A stretch of 23,556 nt of DNA from a virus, in the IMG/VR virus record IMGVR_UViG_3300042935_000263, positions 1 to 23,556 of that record; one strand, 5' to 3'. The notes under the pieces are model-generated. The model was not told the origin of the DNA. It did not search any database and worked only from the letters and a program-made list of their open reading frames with translations. Numbering within the stretch: the first letter of the stretch is position 1; the number at the start of each line of letters is the position of its first letter. The translations under genes were made by a program, and so were the position numbers. This document shows, piece after piece, positions 6,542-14,301 of this stretch.

Positions 6542-8069
6542 GGAGACGTACGATGTGGCTTCCGTTCTTCTTCAACTCGGGGAAGGCCTCAGTGAGGCAA
6601 GCCGACAGCCTAATCTCTATGACTATATCCCGAGTGATAAGCAGAAGCAGTTCCACAGTGACGTACACGCGGATCGTCTTTACATTGGAGGAAACCGATC
6701 TGGTAAGTCACTTGGTTCGACTATTGAAGCAATCTGGTGGCTCACCGCCTCACATCCTTTTAGAGACGTGCCCGATGGACCAATACGAGGACGAGTAGTA
6801 GCCGTTGACTTTCTAAACGGTGTGGATAAAATTATCCTACCGCTTTACAAACAATGGCTACCCAAGAGCTTTTTGATCAACGGATCCTGGGAGCAGAGCT
6901 ACTCTAAAGAGCGCCACGTACTTACCCTAAACAACGGTTCATTCGTAGAGTTTATGTCCCAGGACCAGGACCTAGACAAGTTTGCCGGATCCTCTAGGCA
7001 CTTTATCCACTTTGACGAAGAGTGCCCACAGTCAATCTTTAAGGAATGTCTTGCCCGACTGGTTGACACCGGAGGTGTTTGGTGGATGTCCCAGACTCCA
7101 GTTGAAGGTATGGAGTGGATCTTTGACGAAATCTACACGCCAGCTAAAGAAGGTAAGAAGAACATCGGCATCACCGAAGCCGAGATCTACGACAACCCCT
7201 CATTATCTAAAGAAGCTATTGAGAAGTTCCTTGACATGCTTTCTCCGGAAGAACGAGAGGTTAGATCCAAGGGTCAGTACGTTCACTTAGGTGGCGCTGT
7301 ATTCCCGGACTTCTCACCGGTGACTCACTGCATCCCCAAGGGCGTCTTTATGCCTAAGCAGGGCTATCGAATTGTACGTACCATGGACTCTGGCTGGACT
7401 AACCCCACCGTCTGGCTATGGCTAGCTATTGCACAAGATGGCACAATCACAGTATTCCGGGAGCACTATGCTGCCAAGAAAACCGTGGCTGAACACGCCG
7501 AGATAGTCAACAAGATAACCAAGGAGATTGAGGATGACTATGGCTGTGACGTTTGGCTGACTACGGGAGATCCGGCAATCAAGCAGACCAAGGAGCATAG
7601 CGGTACGTCGATCTTGCAGGAGTATCAAAAGGCCGGCATTTACATCTCTGTTGACTCTATTCCGACGGATCGTAGGGTAGGCTTAGAAAGGCTTCAGAAG
7701 TACTTCAAGATCAACCCTAAGACAAAGAAACCGTTCTTGATGATTACTGATGATTGCCCTCATCTGATAGCTGAGCTGCCAAAGCTTAAATGGAAGAAGT
7801 GGGCATCTGCTAAGATGGCAGAGCAACACAATAAACAAGAAGACATTAGAGACGTGAACAACCACTGCTATGATGCTCTTAAGTATGCAATGACTTTCAT
7901 GGACGACCTGACCCCAGACAAAATGGCCGGCCGCGAAGTTGACGAGAGGTTCCATAGCATTTTCCAGGAACGGTTCTCTCCCGTCACCCCCATCTCCGAT
8001 ACTGACGACAGCGATTCTTGGGGAAGAAGCTGGAGAAATTTCGGCACGACGCAAAACTTAGAAGGATGA
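6534..8069 (+). CDS. terL: Terminase large subunit (packaging ATPase and nuclease)
   Basis: 511 residues, a normal TerL length. The N-terminal ATPase shows Walker A GGNRSGKS (52-59), Walker B FIHFDEE (157-163) and a coupling-type SQT (186-188). The C-terminal RNase H-like nuclease shows Asp285 in MDSG, TTGDPA (about 350-355) and the last acidic residue in the HCYDALKYA helix (about 456-464). It pumps DNA into the procapsid at the portal and cuts the concatemer. The ATG overlaps the nuclease gene end and has only a weak ribosome binding site, so translational coupling is likely. No small terminase subunit was recognised in the window, though one is usually next to terL. The C-terminal ~40 residues are Asp/Ser-rich and probably flexible. 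Confidence 0.95.
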   Translation: MAKETYDVASVLLQLGEGLSEASRQPNLYDYIPSDKQKQFHSDVHADRLYIGGNRSGKSLGSTIEAIWWLTASHPFRDVPDGPIRGRVVAVDFLNGVDKIILPLYKQWLPKSFLINGSWEQSYSKERHVLTLNNGSFVEFMSQDQDLDKFAGSSRHFIHFDEECPQSIFKECLARLVDTGGVWWMSQTPVEGMEWIFDEIYTPAKEGKKNIGITEAEIYDNPSLSKEAIEKFLDMLSPEEREVRSKGQYVHLGGAVFPDFSPVTHCIPKGVFMPKQGYRIVRTMDSGWTNPTVWLWLAIAQDGTITVFREHYAAKKTVAEHAEIVNKITKEIEDDYGCDVWLTTGDPAIKQTKEHSGTSILQEYQKAGIYISVDSIPTDRRVGLERLQKYFKINPKTKKPFLMITDDCPHLIAELPKLKWKKWASAKMAEQHNKQEDIRDVNNHCYDALKYAMTFMDDLTPDKMAGREVDERFHSIFQERFSPVTPISDTDDSDSWGRSWRNFGTTQNLEG

Positions 8070-8070
8070 G

Positions 8071-8547
8071 ATGACTAACATATTTGATAGAAGTTACAGA
8101 TTTTATGAAGCCGGAGCACCATTTCCTGGTGTTTGCCTTGCTTGCTCAAATGTTAACAAGCTGTGGGATCTCGGCATGATTAGCGGAACAAATCGCGGGG
8201 CTTACCTTTGCGACATGTGCCTACAGGATCTAGCGCTTTTTGCTGGGTTTATCCTCAAGGCAGTTTACGAGAAAGAAACTTCTGATCTAAAGGCAGAGGT
8301 TGCAAAACTAGAAGATCAGATCCAAGCATCACCGAGACTAATAAAGGAGCTAACCCATAATGTCAACTCTCTACTTGGCGAGTTTATCACTAGCCTTGCT
8401 AGCGTCGCTAGCCCTAGTAAGCCTATTCAATCTGAAGGTAATCAAGCCGACGCTGGAGTCCTTGCAGACGTCGCTGGAGCTACAAATACAATCAGCAAGG
8501 GAACAGCAAAGGTTACTAAGCCAAGCGTTAAATCTGCTAGCAAGTAA
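8071..8547 (+). CDS. Hypothetical protein with CxxC...CxxC zinc motif
   Basis: 158 residues. Cys22-x-x-Cys25 and Cys47-x-x-Cys50 (VCLACS, LCDMCL) form a likely four-Cys zinc site in the first 55 residues. A hydrophobic helix and a charged coiled-coil stretch (about 66-85, EKETSDLKAEVAKLEDQI) follow. The last ~60 residues are Ser/Ala/Lys-rich and probably disordered. This tail is exactly the part overlapped out of frame by the next gene (8360-8547). AAGGA lies 5 nt before the ATG, and the start is 1 nt after the terL stop. Position between terminase and portal suggests a packaging or head accessory role, but no family is recognised and the function is unknown. Confidence 0.75.
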   Translation: MTNIFDRSYRFYEAGAPFPGVCLACSNVNKLWDLGMISGTNRGAYLCDMCLQDLALFAGFILKAVYEKETSDLKAEVAKLEDQIQASPRLIKELTHNVNSLLGEFITSLASVASPSKPIQSEGNQADAGVLADVAGATNTISKGTAKVTKPSVKSASK

Positions 8548-8713
8548 AGACCCAATAGCTTATCAAATGATTCAGGCTGCTACACCGGAGCCAATCAAAG
8601 ATGTAGGCTATAATGGACCATATGTATCGGGCGAAGAATACGAACAACTTCTGGCCGACGAAAAGCGTATGAAAGACCTCTGGAAAGATTTGGATATAGA
8701 CAATGGCAACTGA
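8360..8713 (+). CDS. Small membrane-anchored protein overlapping its upstream neighbour
   Basis: 117 residues. Residues about 4-24 are a strongly hydrophobic Leu/Ala/Ser helix, a single N-terminal membrane anchor. They are followed by a helical, Gln/Glu/Leu-rich stretch (30-62, likely coiled coil) and a soluble end with YNGPYVSGEEYEQLL. The start lies inside the preceding gene, in another frame, with a 188-nt overlap. AAAGGAG 10 nt before the ATG and the protein-like C-terminal part beyond the overlap argue that it is real. The stop overlaps the portal start by 11 nt. A membrane anchor with coiled coil could fit a lysis accessory or spanin-like protein, or a superinfection or DNA-entry factor; none can be chosen from sequence alone. 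Confidence 0.68.
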   Translation: MSTLYLASLSLALLASLALVSLFNLKVIKPTLESLQTSLELQIQSAREQQRLLSQALNLLASKDPIAYQMIQAATPEPIKDVGYNGPYVSGEEYEQLLADEKRMKDLWKDLDIDNGN

Positions 8714-10865
8714 CGAACTCGGCAAGGAAATTACCGTAGCCGATCAAGCCCTCTACCAAAAGGATCCAGCCATGCCTGGTGAACTTGTCGAAGACAGTAT
8801 CCTTAATAAGTTTAAAAAAGACCAAGACTCAAAGAAGCTAGTAGCTTGGATCAAGGCTGAATACGAGAAGTGCAAGTCAGCCCGTAAGAACGAAGAGATC
8901 GACTGGTACCTACAGATTGCTTTTTACAACGGTAAGCAGTACCACAACTGGGCAACGATCAATGGTAAAGAAGGCCTTATGGAGGAGCCTAACCCGGCTA
9001 ACCTTCCACGTATCACCATCAACCGTATTGAGCCAGTAATCCGTACAGAGATCGCTAAAACAACATCTCAGCAACCATCTGCAGCAGTAGTCCCAGCATC
9101 TAACGATGAGGAAGATCTACTAAGCGCTACTGCCGGAGAACAAGTCTGGCAGGCCGTATACGACAAAAACAACTTCCAGACTGAGATTTTGCAGAAGGCA
9201 GAGTTCTGGCGTGCGGTATGCGGTAACGGATTCATCAAATGCTTCTGGGATCCAACCATTAAGCACTATGAAAATCAGACACTTGTAGACCCGATGACTG
9301 GAAACAAGACAGTACGCAGGGCAGTTTCTACTACTGGTGACGTCAAGTTTGAAGTAGTCTCTCCATTTCACTTGTTTATCCCAGATCTATCTCAAGAGGA
9401 CCTAGAACAACAGCCTTATATTTTCAACGTGTACACAAAGAGCGAGCAGTGGGTAAAGCAGAACTTTAAATCTGTACTGCCTAAAGACTTTGTTCCAACA
9501 AAGGTAAACGCAAGCGAGATTCAGGATGCAGCAATTATGGATCTTCGTGGCGTTGACACCTCTAAGCCAGATTCAGTATTGGTTATCGAGGCTTGGATCA
9601 AGCCAAACCAGGTTTCCTACCTACCTCAGGGTGGCCTTGTAACAATCGTAGACAGCGAGATAGTTCAGTTGTCCAATACTGGTATTCCTTACCACCACGG
9701 ACAATACCCTTTTGCTCACCTACACGGCATCCAGAACGGAAAGTTCTACCGTCGGTCAGTTATAAAGACGCTAATCCCGTTGCAGCGTGAGCTTAACCGT
9801 ACAAGATCACAGATCATTCATGCAAAGAACTTGATGGCTAAGCCACAGATGATGTATGCAGAAGGTTCTGTAGACCCAAAGAAGATCACAGCTCGCGCTG
9901 GTATCTGGATCCCAGTACGCCCAGGATTCTCTATGCCTACCCCTGTTCCTATTCAGCCACTACCTAACTACGTGCTTCAGGAAGTTACCCAGCTTCAGCA
10001 GGACTTTGAGGATATCTCAGGTCAGCATCAGATTAGTCGTGGAGAATCCGGATCTGGAGTTACAGCAGCAACTGCCTTGGCTTACCTTGGCGAGCGCGAT
10101 GACGCTTACCTAACAACAATCTTTAACAGCATTGAAGCTGGTGTCGAAAAGATAGCACGCCAAGCTCTATCGCTGTTTGTTCAGTACGTAGAAGAAAAAC
10201 GTATGATCAAAATCACCGGCTCTGATGGATCATTTGATGCCATGATGCTTTCCGGATCTGACGTTGCCTCTGGTACCGACATTAAGATTGAGTCAGGCTC
10301 TGCTCTTCCAACTAGCAAGTCTGCTCGCCAGGCCCTAGTTACCGAATGGATGAAGATGGGCTTCATTAGCCCAGAGGACGGTCTACGTATCCTAGAGATG
10401 GGTATGCTCAAGCAGTACTACAACGTAATCAAGATTGACGAAAACTCTGCTCAGCGCGAGAACTTGATGATGAAGAAGATTACTGATGAAATTGCACAGC
10501 AGGTTGAACAGGCTTGGAACGCTGGAGCCGAGAATGGCGACATAGACAAGGTTGACCCAACAACTGGTGCTCCACTTCAGGTACCACCTGTTGTTCCTGT
10601 TAACGGCTGGGATAACCACGCAGTTCACATTGAAATCCACAACAGGTTCCGTAAGAGCCAGGCGTACGAGATCTTGCCAGATATTGTTAAGAAAGAATTC
10701 CAGAAGCACATCTCAATCCACGAGAACGCTTTGATGTTAAAGCAACAGCAAGAAGCTATACTTAGTGGTGTTGCGCCAGAACAGCCAGCTGATGGAATGC
10801 AGCAAGAACAATCACCAGGAACACAGCCGGAACAATCTGGCTTCACTCAAGAACAGTTAGGATAA
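8703..10865 (+). CDS. Portal protein, P22-like
   Basis: 720 residues, close to the size of P22-type portals. Recognisable stretches are INRIEPVIRTEIAKTTSQQP (106-125), the region AFWRAVCGNGFIKCFWDP-like around 168-185, the RELNRTRSQIIHAKN helix (about 363-377) and SGSGVTAATALAYLGERDD (about 447-465). Together these are the portal wing, stem and clip layout of podovirus-type portals. It forms the dodecameric ring through which terminase fills the head and to which the adaptor binds. The C-terminus (about 677-720) is Gln/Glu/Pro-rich and probably disordered. The ATG overlaps the preceding gene; the ribosome binding site is weak. The next gene, scaffold, follows 7 nt later, as is usual. Confidence 0.92.
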   Translation: MATDELGKEITVADQALYQKDPAMPGELVEDSILNKFKKDQDSKKLVAWIKAEYEKCKSARKNEEIDWYLQIAFYNGKQYHNWATINGKEGLMEEPNPANLPRITINRIEPVIRTEIAKTTSQQPSAAVVPASNDEEDLLSATAGEQVWQAVYDKNNFQTEILQKAEFWRAVCGNGFIKCFWDPTIKHYENQTLVDPMTGNKTVRRAVSTTGDVKFEVVSPFHLFIPDLSQEDLEQQPYIFNVYTKSEQWVKQNFKSVLPKDFVPTKVNASEIQDAAIMDLRGVDTSKPDSVLVIEAWIKPNQVSYLPQGGLVTIVDSEIVQLSNTGIPYHHGQYPFAHLHGIQNGKFYRRSVIKTLIPLQRELNRTRSQIIHAKNLMAKPQMMYAEGSVDPKKITARAGIWIPVRPGFSMPTPVPIQPLPNYVLQEVTQLQQDFEDISGQHQISRGESGSGVTAATALAYLGERDDAYLTTIFNSIEAGVEKIARQALSLFVQYVEEKRMIKITGSDGSFDAMMLSGSDVASGTDIKIESGSALPTSKSARQALVTEWMKMGFISPEDGLRILEMGMLKQYYNVIKIDENSAQRENLMMKKITDEIAQQVEQAWNAGAENGDIDKVDPTTGAPLQVPPVVPVNGWDNHAVHIEIHNRFRKSQAYEILPDIVKKEFQKHISIHENALMLKQQQEAILSGVAPEQPADGMQQEQSPGTQPEQSGFTQEQLG

Positions 10866-10872
10866 GAGACAT

Positions 10873-11742
10873 ATGTCTGAGACAGAATTCGATATAAATC
10901 CAGAGGCGCCCATTGAAGACGCTCCTGCAATTGAAACCCCAGATGCCCCAGCCGTAGAGCCAGTTAGTGATTCTAAGGTTCACCCGGCATACGATGGATT
11001 GCTTGCTGAAATACCGGAAGCATGGCACAACAAGGTAATCCCTCACCTTCAGGAACAAGACCGTAACTTCCAGCAGCAGCTAGAGAAGTTCACCCCGTTC
11101 AAGGAGTTCATTGATAACGGGCTACAGCCTGACATCATCCGTGACAGCCTTCGACTAGCAGATGTTGCGCTAAACGATCCTGTTTACTTGTACCGCACTC
11201 TTGCAGAAAACCTACGTCAGCAGGGCTTACTAGAAGAAGCCGATGCTGTAGAAGAGCAGGCTGATGCTATTGAAGATGGCGACGATGAGAACTACGAGCT
11301 AAACCCTGCAATTAGAAAAGAGTTTGAGGCTCGCGATCAGCTAATCTCGCAGCAGCAAGAGTACCTAGAAAGCATTCAGTTTGAAGCTGAAGTGGCTCAA
11401 GAGCAAGAAATACTAAGCGAACAGCTTGAAGATCTAAACTCTAAGTACGACATTTCTCCTCAGCTTCAGAACCGCATTCTGGGCTTAATGGAAATCCAGC
11501 TAGAGCGTGGCGAAGATGCAACCGTCTACACTGCGGCACGTGAGCTTGCTGAAATTACCGGCATTCGATACAACGAAAAGGGCCAGCTTCCAAGCCAGCC
11601 AGCCCCCACAGTGATCGGAGCAAATGGTGGAAACTCCATTCAGACAACCCCTCTTTCTATTCCTAAAGACTTTGCGGATAAGAAAAACATGCTAATTCAG
11701 ATGTTTGAAGAGCAGTCTAAGGCCCAAAGAAACTCTATTTAA
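10873..11742 (+). CDS. Capsid scaffolding protein
   Basis: 289 residues, strongly acidic and helical. An acidic, Pro-rich N-terminus (1-40) is followed by helices, an Asp/Glu-rich linker (about 120-140) and a long Gln/Glu coiled-coil stretch (about 150-190). The end is basic and helical (DFADKKNMLIQMFEEQSKAQR, about 266-287), as needed to bind the coat N-arm. It lies between portal and coat genes, the standard place for scaffold. It would direct procapsid assembly and leave before or during packaging. No protease signature is visible, so removal is probably by exit or by a protease encoded elsewhere. A terminator-like hairpin begins 5 nt after its stop. Confidence 0.88.
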   Translation: MSETEFDINPEAPIEDAPAIETPDAPAVEPVSDSKVHPAYDGLLAEIPEAWHNKVIPHLQEQDRNFQQQLEKFTPFKEFIDNGLQPDIIRDSLRLADVALNDPVYLYRTLAENLRQQGLLEEADAVEEQADAIEDGDDENYELNPAIRKEFEARDQLISQQQEYLESIQFEAEVAQEQEILSEQLEDLNSKYDISPQLQNRILGLMEIQLERGEDATVYTAARELAEITGIRYNEKGQLPSQPAPTVIGANGGNSIQTTPLSIPKDFADKKNMLIQMFEEQSKAQRNSI

Positions 11743-11747
11743 TACAT

Positions 11748-11790
11748 AAGTAAACCCGTCCGTTAGCGAAAGCAGTGGACGGGTTTACTT
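11748..11790 (+). terminator. Hairpin terminator between scaffold and capsid genes
   Basis: Perfect 14-bp stem AAGTAAACCCGTCC / GGACGGGTTTACTT with a 15-nt loop containing GCGAAAGC. The 3' arm is only modestly T-rich and no long U tract follows, so read-through or an mRNA-end stabiliser is possible. Confidence 0.7.
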
Positions 11791-11806
11791 GTATCTTAAG
11801 GTTTTA

Positions 11807-11816
11807 TGGTATTCTA
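11807..11816 (+). promoter_or_regulatory. Extended -10 promoter for the capsid gene
   Basis: TGGTATTCTA is identical to the motif in front of the leftward unit (6085-6094, minus strand). Transcription would start near 11822 and give a leader of about 80 nt before the capsid ATG. The rest of the 159-nt gap (11743-11901) holds the hairpin upstream and the GGAG ribosome binding site at 11890-11893. Confidence 0.48.
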
Positions 11817-11901
11817 AATATGTCAATGGTACAGCCGATTCCGAGTCAGGGCCAGATGATACAAACAATCCCCCCTTTCTTAATTTATAGGAGTCATTCA
11901 C

Positions 11902-13134
11902 ATGGCAGGAACCTCAATTCTGACCTTTGCGTCAGAAGCAATTAAGTTGGTTTATGGAGATCTACACGAGCAGCTAAGGGACAAAAACCCAGCGCTACAG
12001 CTCATCGAGTCTTCATCAGCTAACATTACACAAAACGGTAAAGAAGTAATCTTCGATACTCACATTGGACGTAACCAGGGAATCGGTGCACGTGGCGTTC
12101 GCGAGAAGCTACCTGTTGCTGGAGCCCAGAAGTACAAGCAAGCTCACCTATACCTTACAAACCTATACGGTTCTATTGAGGTTGACGGACAGCTATTCGA
12201 GCAGGCATCCGAGAACTACCAAGCATTCATCAACGTTGTTGACAACGAAATCAAGGGCCTAAGAAAAGACCTAGCTAACGATCTAAACCGTCAGGTTTAC
12301 GGAGATGGCTCAGGTAAGTTGGCAGTAGTTACTGCACAGCCTTCTTCTTCTACTTTGACCGTTGACACCGACCACTACCTACAGGTCGGAATGACCTTTG
12401 ACGTGGTTGACCCAACAACTGGTGTAAAGCAGCAGTCAGGTGCAGCAAGCTCACTAGAAATCACAGCAATTAACGAAACAACCAACGTAATTACAGTGTC
12501 CGGTACCCTAGGTACCTTCAGCACTAACATCAGCGCTGGTGACTTCATCGTTCGTTCTTCCAACGGAGTAAACTCCTTCGGTAAGGAATGGACTGGTCTA
12601 GGTGCAATCGTTAAGGCAACCGGATCTCTACACGACATCGACCCAGCTAGCTACCCAGTATGGGCAGCAACAGAGGTGGCTCTTGGAACTCCAGGAACCG
12701 CAACTGGCGCTCTAACTGAGCTAGCTTTGATCAACCTAGTACAAAAGGTTGACAAGCAGGGTGGAGATGTAGACGTAATTCTTGCATCCCCAGGCGTTTT
12801 CAACGCTTACTGGGACTTGCTACAGGGTCTACGTCAGTTCACCAACGGTGCAACCCTTGAGGGTGGTCAGCGTGCATTCTCATTCGATGCAGTTGGCAAG
12901 CCAATCAAGTTCGTATCGGACTACGCAGCTCCACCAAGCACCTTGTACGCGCTAAGCTCGAAAGAGATTGTGGTTAACCGCAAGCGCGACTGGGCATGGA
13001 TGGACCGCGATGGTTCTATGTGGTCACGTGTCGCAGACACCGACGCATACGAAGCACGTTACTACCAGTACTCTCAGCTAGGTACCTACCGCAGAAACGC
13101 ACACGCGGTACTATCTAACATCACCGAGAAGTAA
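11902..13134 (+). CDS. Major capsid protein, HK97 fold
   Basis: 410 residues. The N-terminus (ILTFASEAIKLVYGDLHEQL), KKEVIF-type strand, GARGVREKLPVAG loop, LYLTNLYGSIEVDG strand and NEIKGLRKDLANDLNRQVYG spine helix (about 115-134) fit an HK97-fold coat, probably of the SU10-like/podovirus coat group. Residues about 138-219 look like a beta-rich inserted domain (repeated TVDTD--V-GMTFDVVD and GDFIVRSS) that may decorate the capsomer surface. The C-terminal P-domain ends with RYYQYSQLGTYRRNAHAVLSNI. GGAG sits 8 nt before the ATG. Leucine codons are dominated by CTA, as in a highly expressed gene tuned to its host. It has its own putative promoter and is flanked by hairpins. Confidence 0.92.
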   Translation: MAGTSILTFASEAIKLVYGDLHEQLRDKNPALQLIESSSANITQNGKEVIFDTHIGRNQGIGARGVREKLPVAGAQKYKQAHLYLTNLYGSIEVDGQLFEQASENYQAFINVVDNEIKGLRKDLANDLNRQVYGDGSGKLAVVTAQPSSSTLTVDTDHYLQVGMTFDVVDPTTGVKQQSGAASSLEITAINETTNVITVSGTLGTFSTNISAGDFIVRSSNGVNSFGKEWTGLGAIVKATGSLHDIDPASYPVWAATEVALGTPGTATGALTELALINLVQKVDKQGGDVDVILASPGVFNAYWDLLQGLRQFTNGATLEGGQRAFSFDAVGKPIKFVSDYAAPPSTLYALSSKEIVVNRKRDWAWMDRDGSMWSRVADTDAYEARYYQYSQLGTYRRNAHAVLSNITEK

Positions 13135-13148
13135 ACAGTAAATAATTG

Positions 13149-13185
13149 CCCGTGGGGATAGACCCGTCTCATCTATCCCCACGGG
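13149..13185 (+). terminator. Terminator after the capsid gene
   Basis: Perfect 14-bp stem CCCGTGGGGATAGA / TCTATCCCCACGGG with a 9-nt loop, followed by TTTTACTTT. It is a good intrinsic terminator 15 nt after the capsid stop. The loop repeats CCCGT, which could pair alternatively with the ACGGG of the 3' arm. Confidence 0.82.
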
Positions 13186-13193
13186 TTTTACTT

Positions 13194-13199
13194 TATAAT
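13194..13199 (+). promoter_or_regulatory. Candidate -10 box after the capsid terminator
   Basis: A consensus TATAAT directly follows the terminator and precedes GGAGG-CAGGAG and the ATG at 13217. A start near 13206 would leave a very short leader. No -35 is visible because the matching region lies in the terminator stem, so this may be chance or could restart transcription. Confidence 0.3.
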
Positions 13200-13216
13200 G
13201 GAGGCAGGAGATTATT

Positions 13217-13639
13217 ATGAGCTATATAGAATTTGACAAAATAGACGGACTTTATTCACCGGATCACCGTAGAGTGGCTGAGGTTATCAGCGATCTTTTC
13301 CCTACAGTGAGATTGATCCGAGTAGACTCGCTACACCCAAGTTTTGACCCAGAACGACCATTTGCGCTAATAGATGAGCCACACATGCTACCGCCGTATG
13401 TAATCAGATATATGCGGGAGTCCGAAGTAGACCAGAGACTTGTTGCTTGGCTTGTAGAAAACAACATGCACGACGCGAACTCAAAGGTCAATAGACTCCA
13501 GATTTTAGAAATGGCAGAAGCCGCCATGAAAGCCAAGCGTGAGCTAGAATGGATGGAGGAAAAGAAGGACATGATGAAGTCCGTTATAAGTTCCCGTAAG
13601 AACGAATACCGCCACAATGGAAAGGTAATTAGGAAGTAA
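13217..13639 (+). CDS. Hypothetical protein between capsid and adaptor
   Basis: 140 residues. The N-terminal half is mixed alpha/beta (YIEFDKIDGLYSPDHRRVAEVI, then FALIDEPHMLPPYVIRYMRES). The C-terminal half is a long, highly charged helix, probably a coiled coil (about 95-125, ILEMAEAAMKAKRELEWMEEKK), with a basic end. AGGAG lies 6 nt before the ATG, and the stop overlaps the adaptor start (TAATG), so it is co-translated with the connector genes. Position suggests a head completion or head-tail joining role, but no family is recognised. There is no signal peptide, membrane segment or Cys cluster. Confidence 0.72.
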   Translation: MSYIEFDKIDGLYSPDHRRVAEVISDLFPTVRLIRVDSLHPSFDPERPFALIDEPHMLPPYVIRYMRESEVDQRLVAWLVENNMHDANSKVNRLQILEMAEAAMKAKRELEWMEEKKDMMKSVISSRKNEYRHNGKVIRK

Positions 13640-14301
13640 TGCCAGCAGAACTATTTACTAAAACTGCTCTAGATGTCATAACCCGCGTCAAGACTCAGTT
13701 CGGAGACTCCTCCGGAGCTCAGATCACAGATAGCGCTATTCTGCGTTGGATCAACGACGGCCAGCAGGAAATCGTAAACAACAACGCAATCCTAAAAGAC
13801 CTTAAGTACTCAAACGTTGTAAAGGGCCAAGCTGAGTACAGCTTCCCAACTGACAAGGTTCAGTACATCGAGGCTGTTTCAGTAAACAACAGGCCAGTAA
13901 GAAACCTTTCTGCTCAGGGAGCTAGAGAGTACATTCTTCAGCAGGATCCTCAGGCAGAGCAAAAAGCAGACATGCCTCTTATTTGGTACGAACGTGCCGG
14001 CATTATTACTTTTTACCCAGTTCCAGACAAGGATTACACAAACGGTCTAAAGCTTGAATATGTCAAGATGCCTAATGATGTAACCACCTCAGGAAGCGCT
14101 TTATCTATTCCAGACCGCTACCTAAACGAGTTAGTTAATTACTGCATGATTCAAGCTCTTGAGTTTGATGAAAACTACGCAGCTGCGCAGGCAAAGGCTG
14201 GACAGTTCAGAGAAGGCCTGGACCGCATGTACCTAAAGGAGAACCTGTCACAGAACGATCTGTACGAGCAGATCCTACCGGACCCGCTGGATTATGTCTG
14301 A
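13639..14301 (+). CDS. Head-tail adaptor (SU10/T7 gp11-like)
   Basis: 220 residues. The pattern ALDVITRVKTQFGD--G-QITDSAILRWINDGQQEIV (about 10-47), then YSFPTDKVQYIEAVSVN (68-84), ITFYPVPDKDY (about 118-128) and LNELVNYCMIQALEFDENYAAA (about 154-175) is characteristic of podovirus adaptor proteins. These bind under the portal as a dodecamer and hold the nozzle. The gene is translationally coupled to its upstream neighbour (TAATG) and overlaps the nozzle gene by 8 nt. The order portal, coat, adaptor, nozzle matches SU10-like and other podovirus connectors and supports a short tail. Confidence 0.85.
   Translation: MPAELFTKTALDVITRVKTQFGDSSGAQITDSAILRWINDGQQEIVNNNAILKDLKYSNVVKGQAEYSFPTDKVQYIEAVSVNNRPVRNLSAQGAREYILQQDPQAEQKADMPLIWYERAGIITFYPVPDKDYTNGLKLEYVKMPNDVTTSGSALSIPDRYLNELVNYCMIQALEFDENYAAAQAKAGQFREGLDRMYLKENLSQNDLYEQILPDPLDYV

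Noticed and set aside
7422-8054. Minus-strand open frames opposite terL
   Set aside because: They lie fully under the confident terminase frame, are low in protein-like features and lack starts with ribosome binding sites.
8071-8713. Rz/Rz1 spanin pair
   Set aside because: The out-of-frame overlap and membrane anchor recall spanins, but the upstream protein has a zinc motif and no lipobox was seen in either frame. The genes are also far from the lysin, and the inferred host is Gram-positive.
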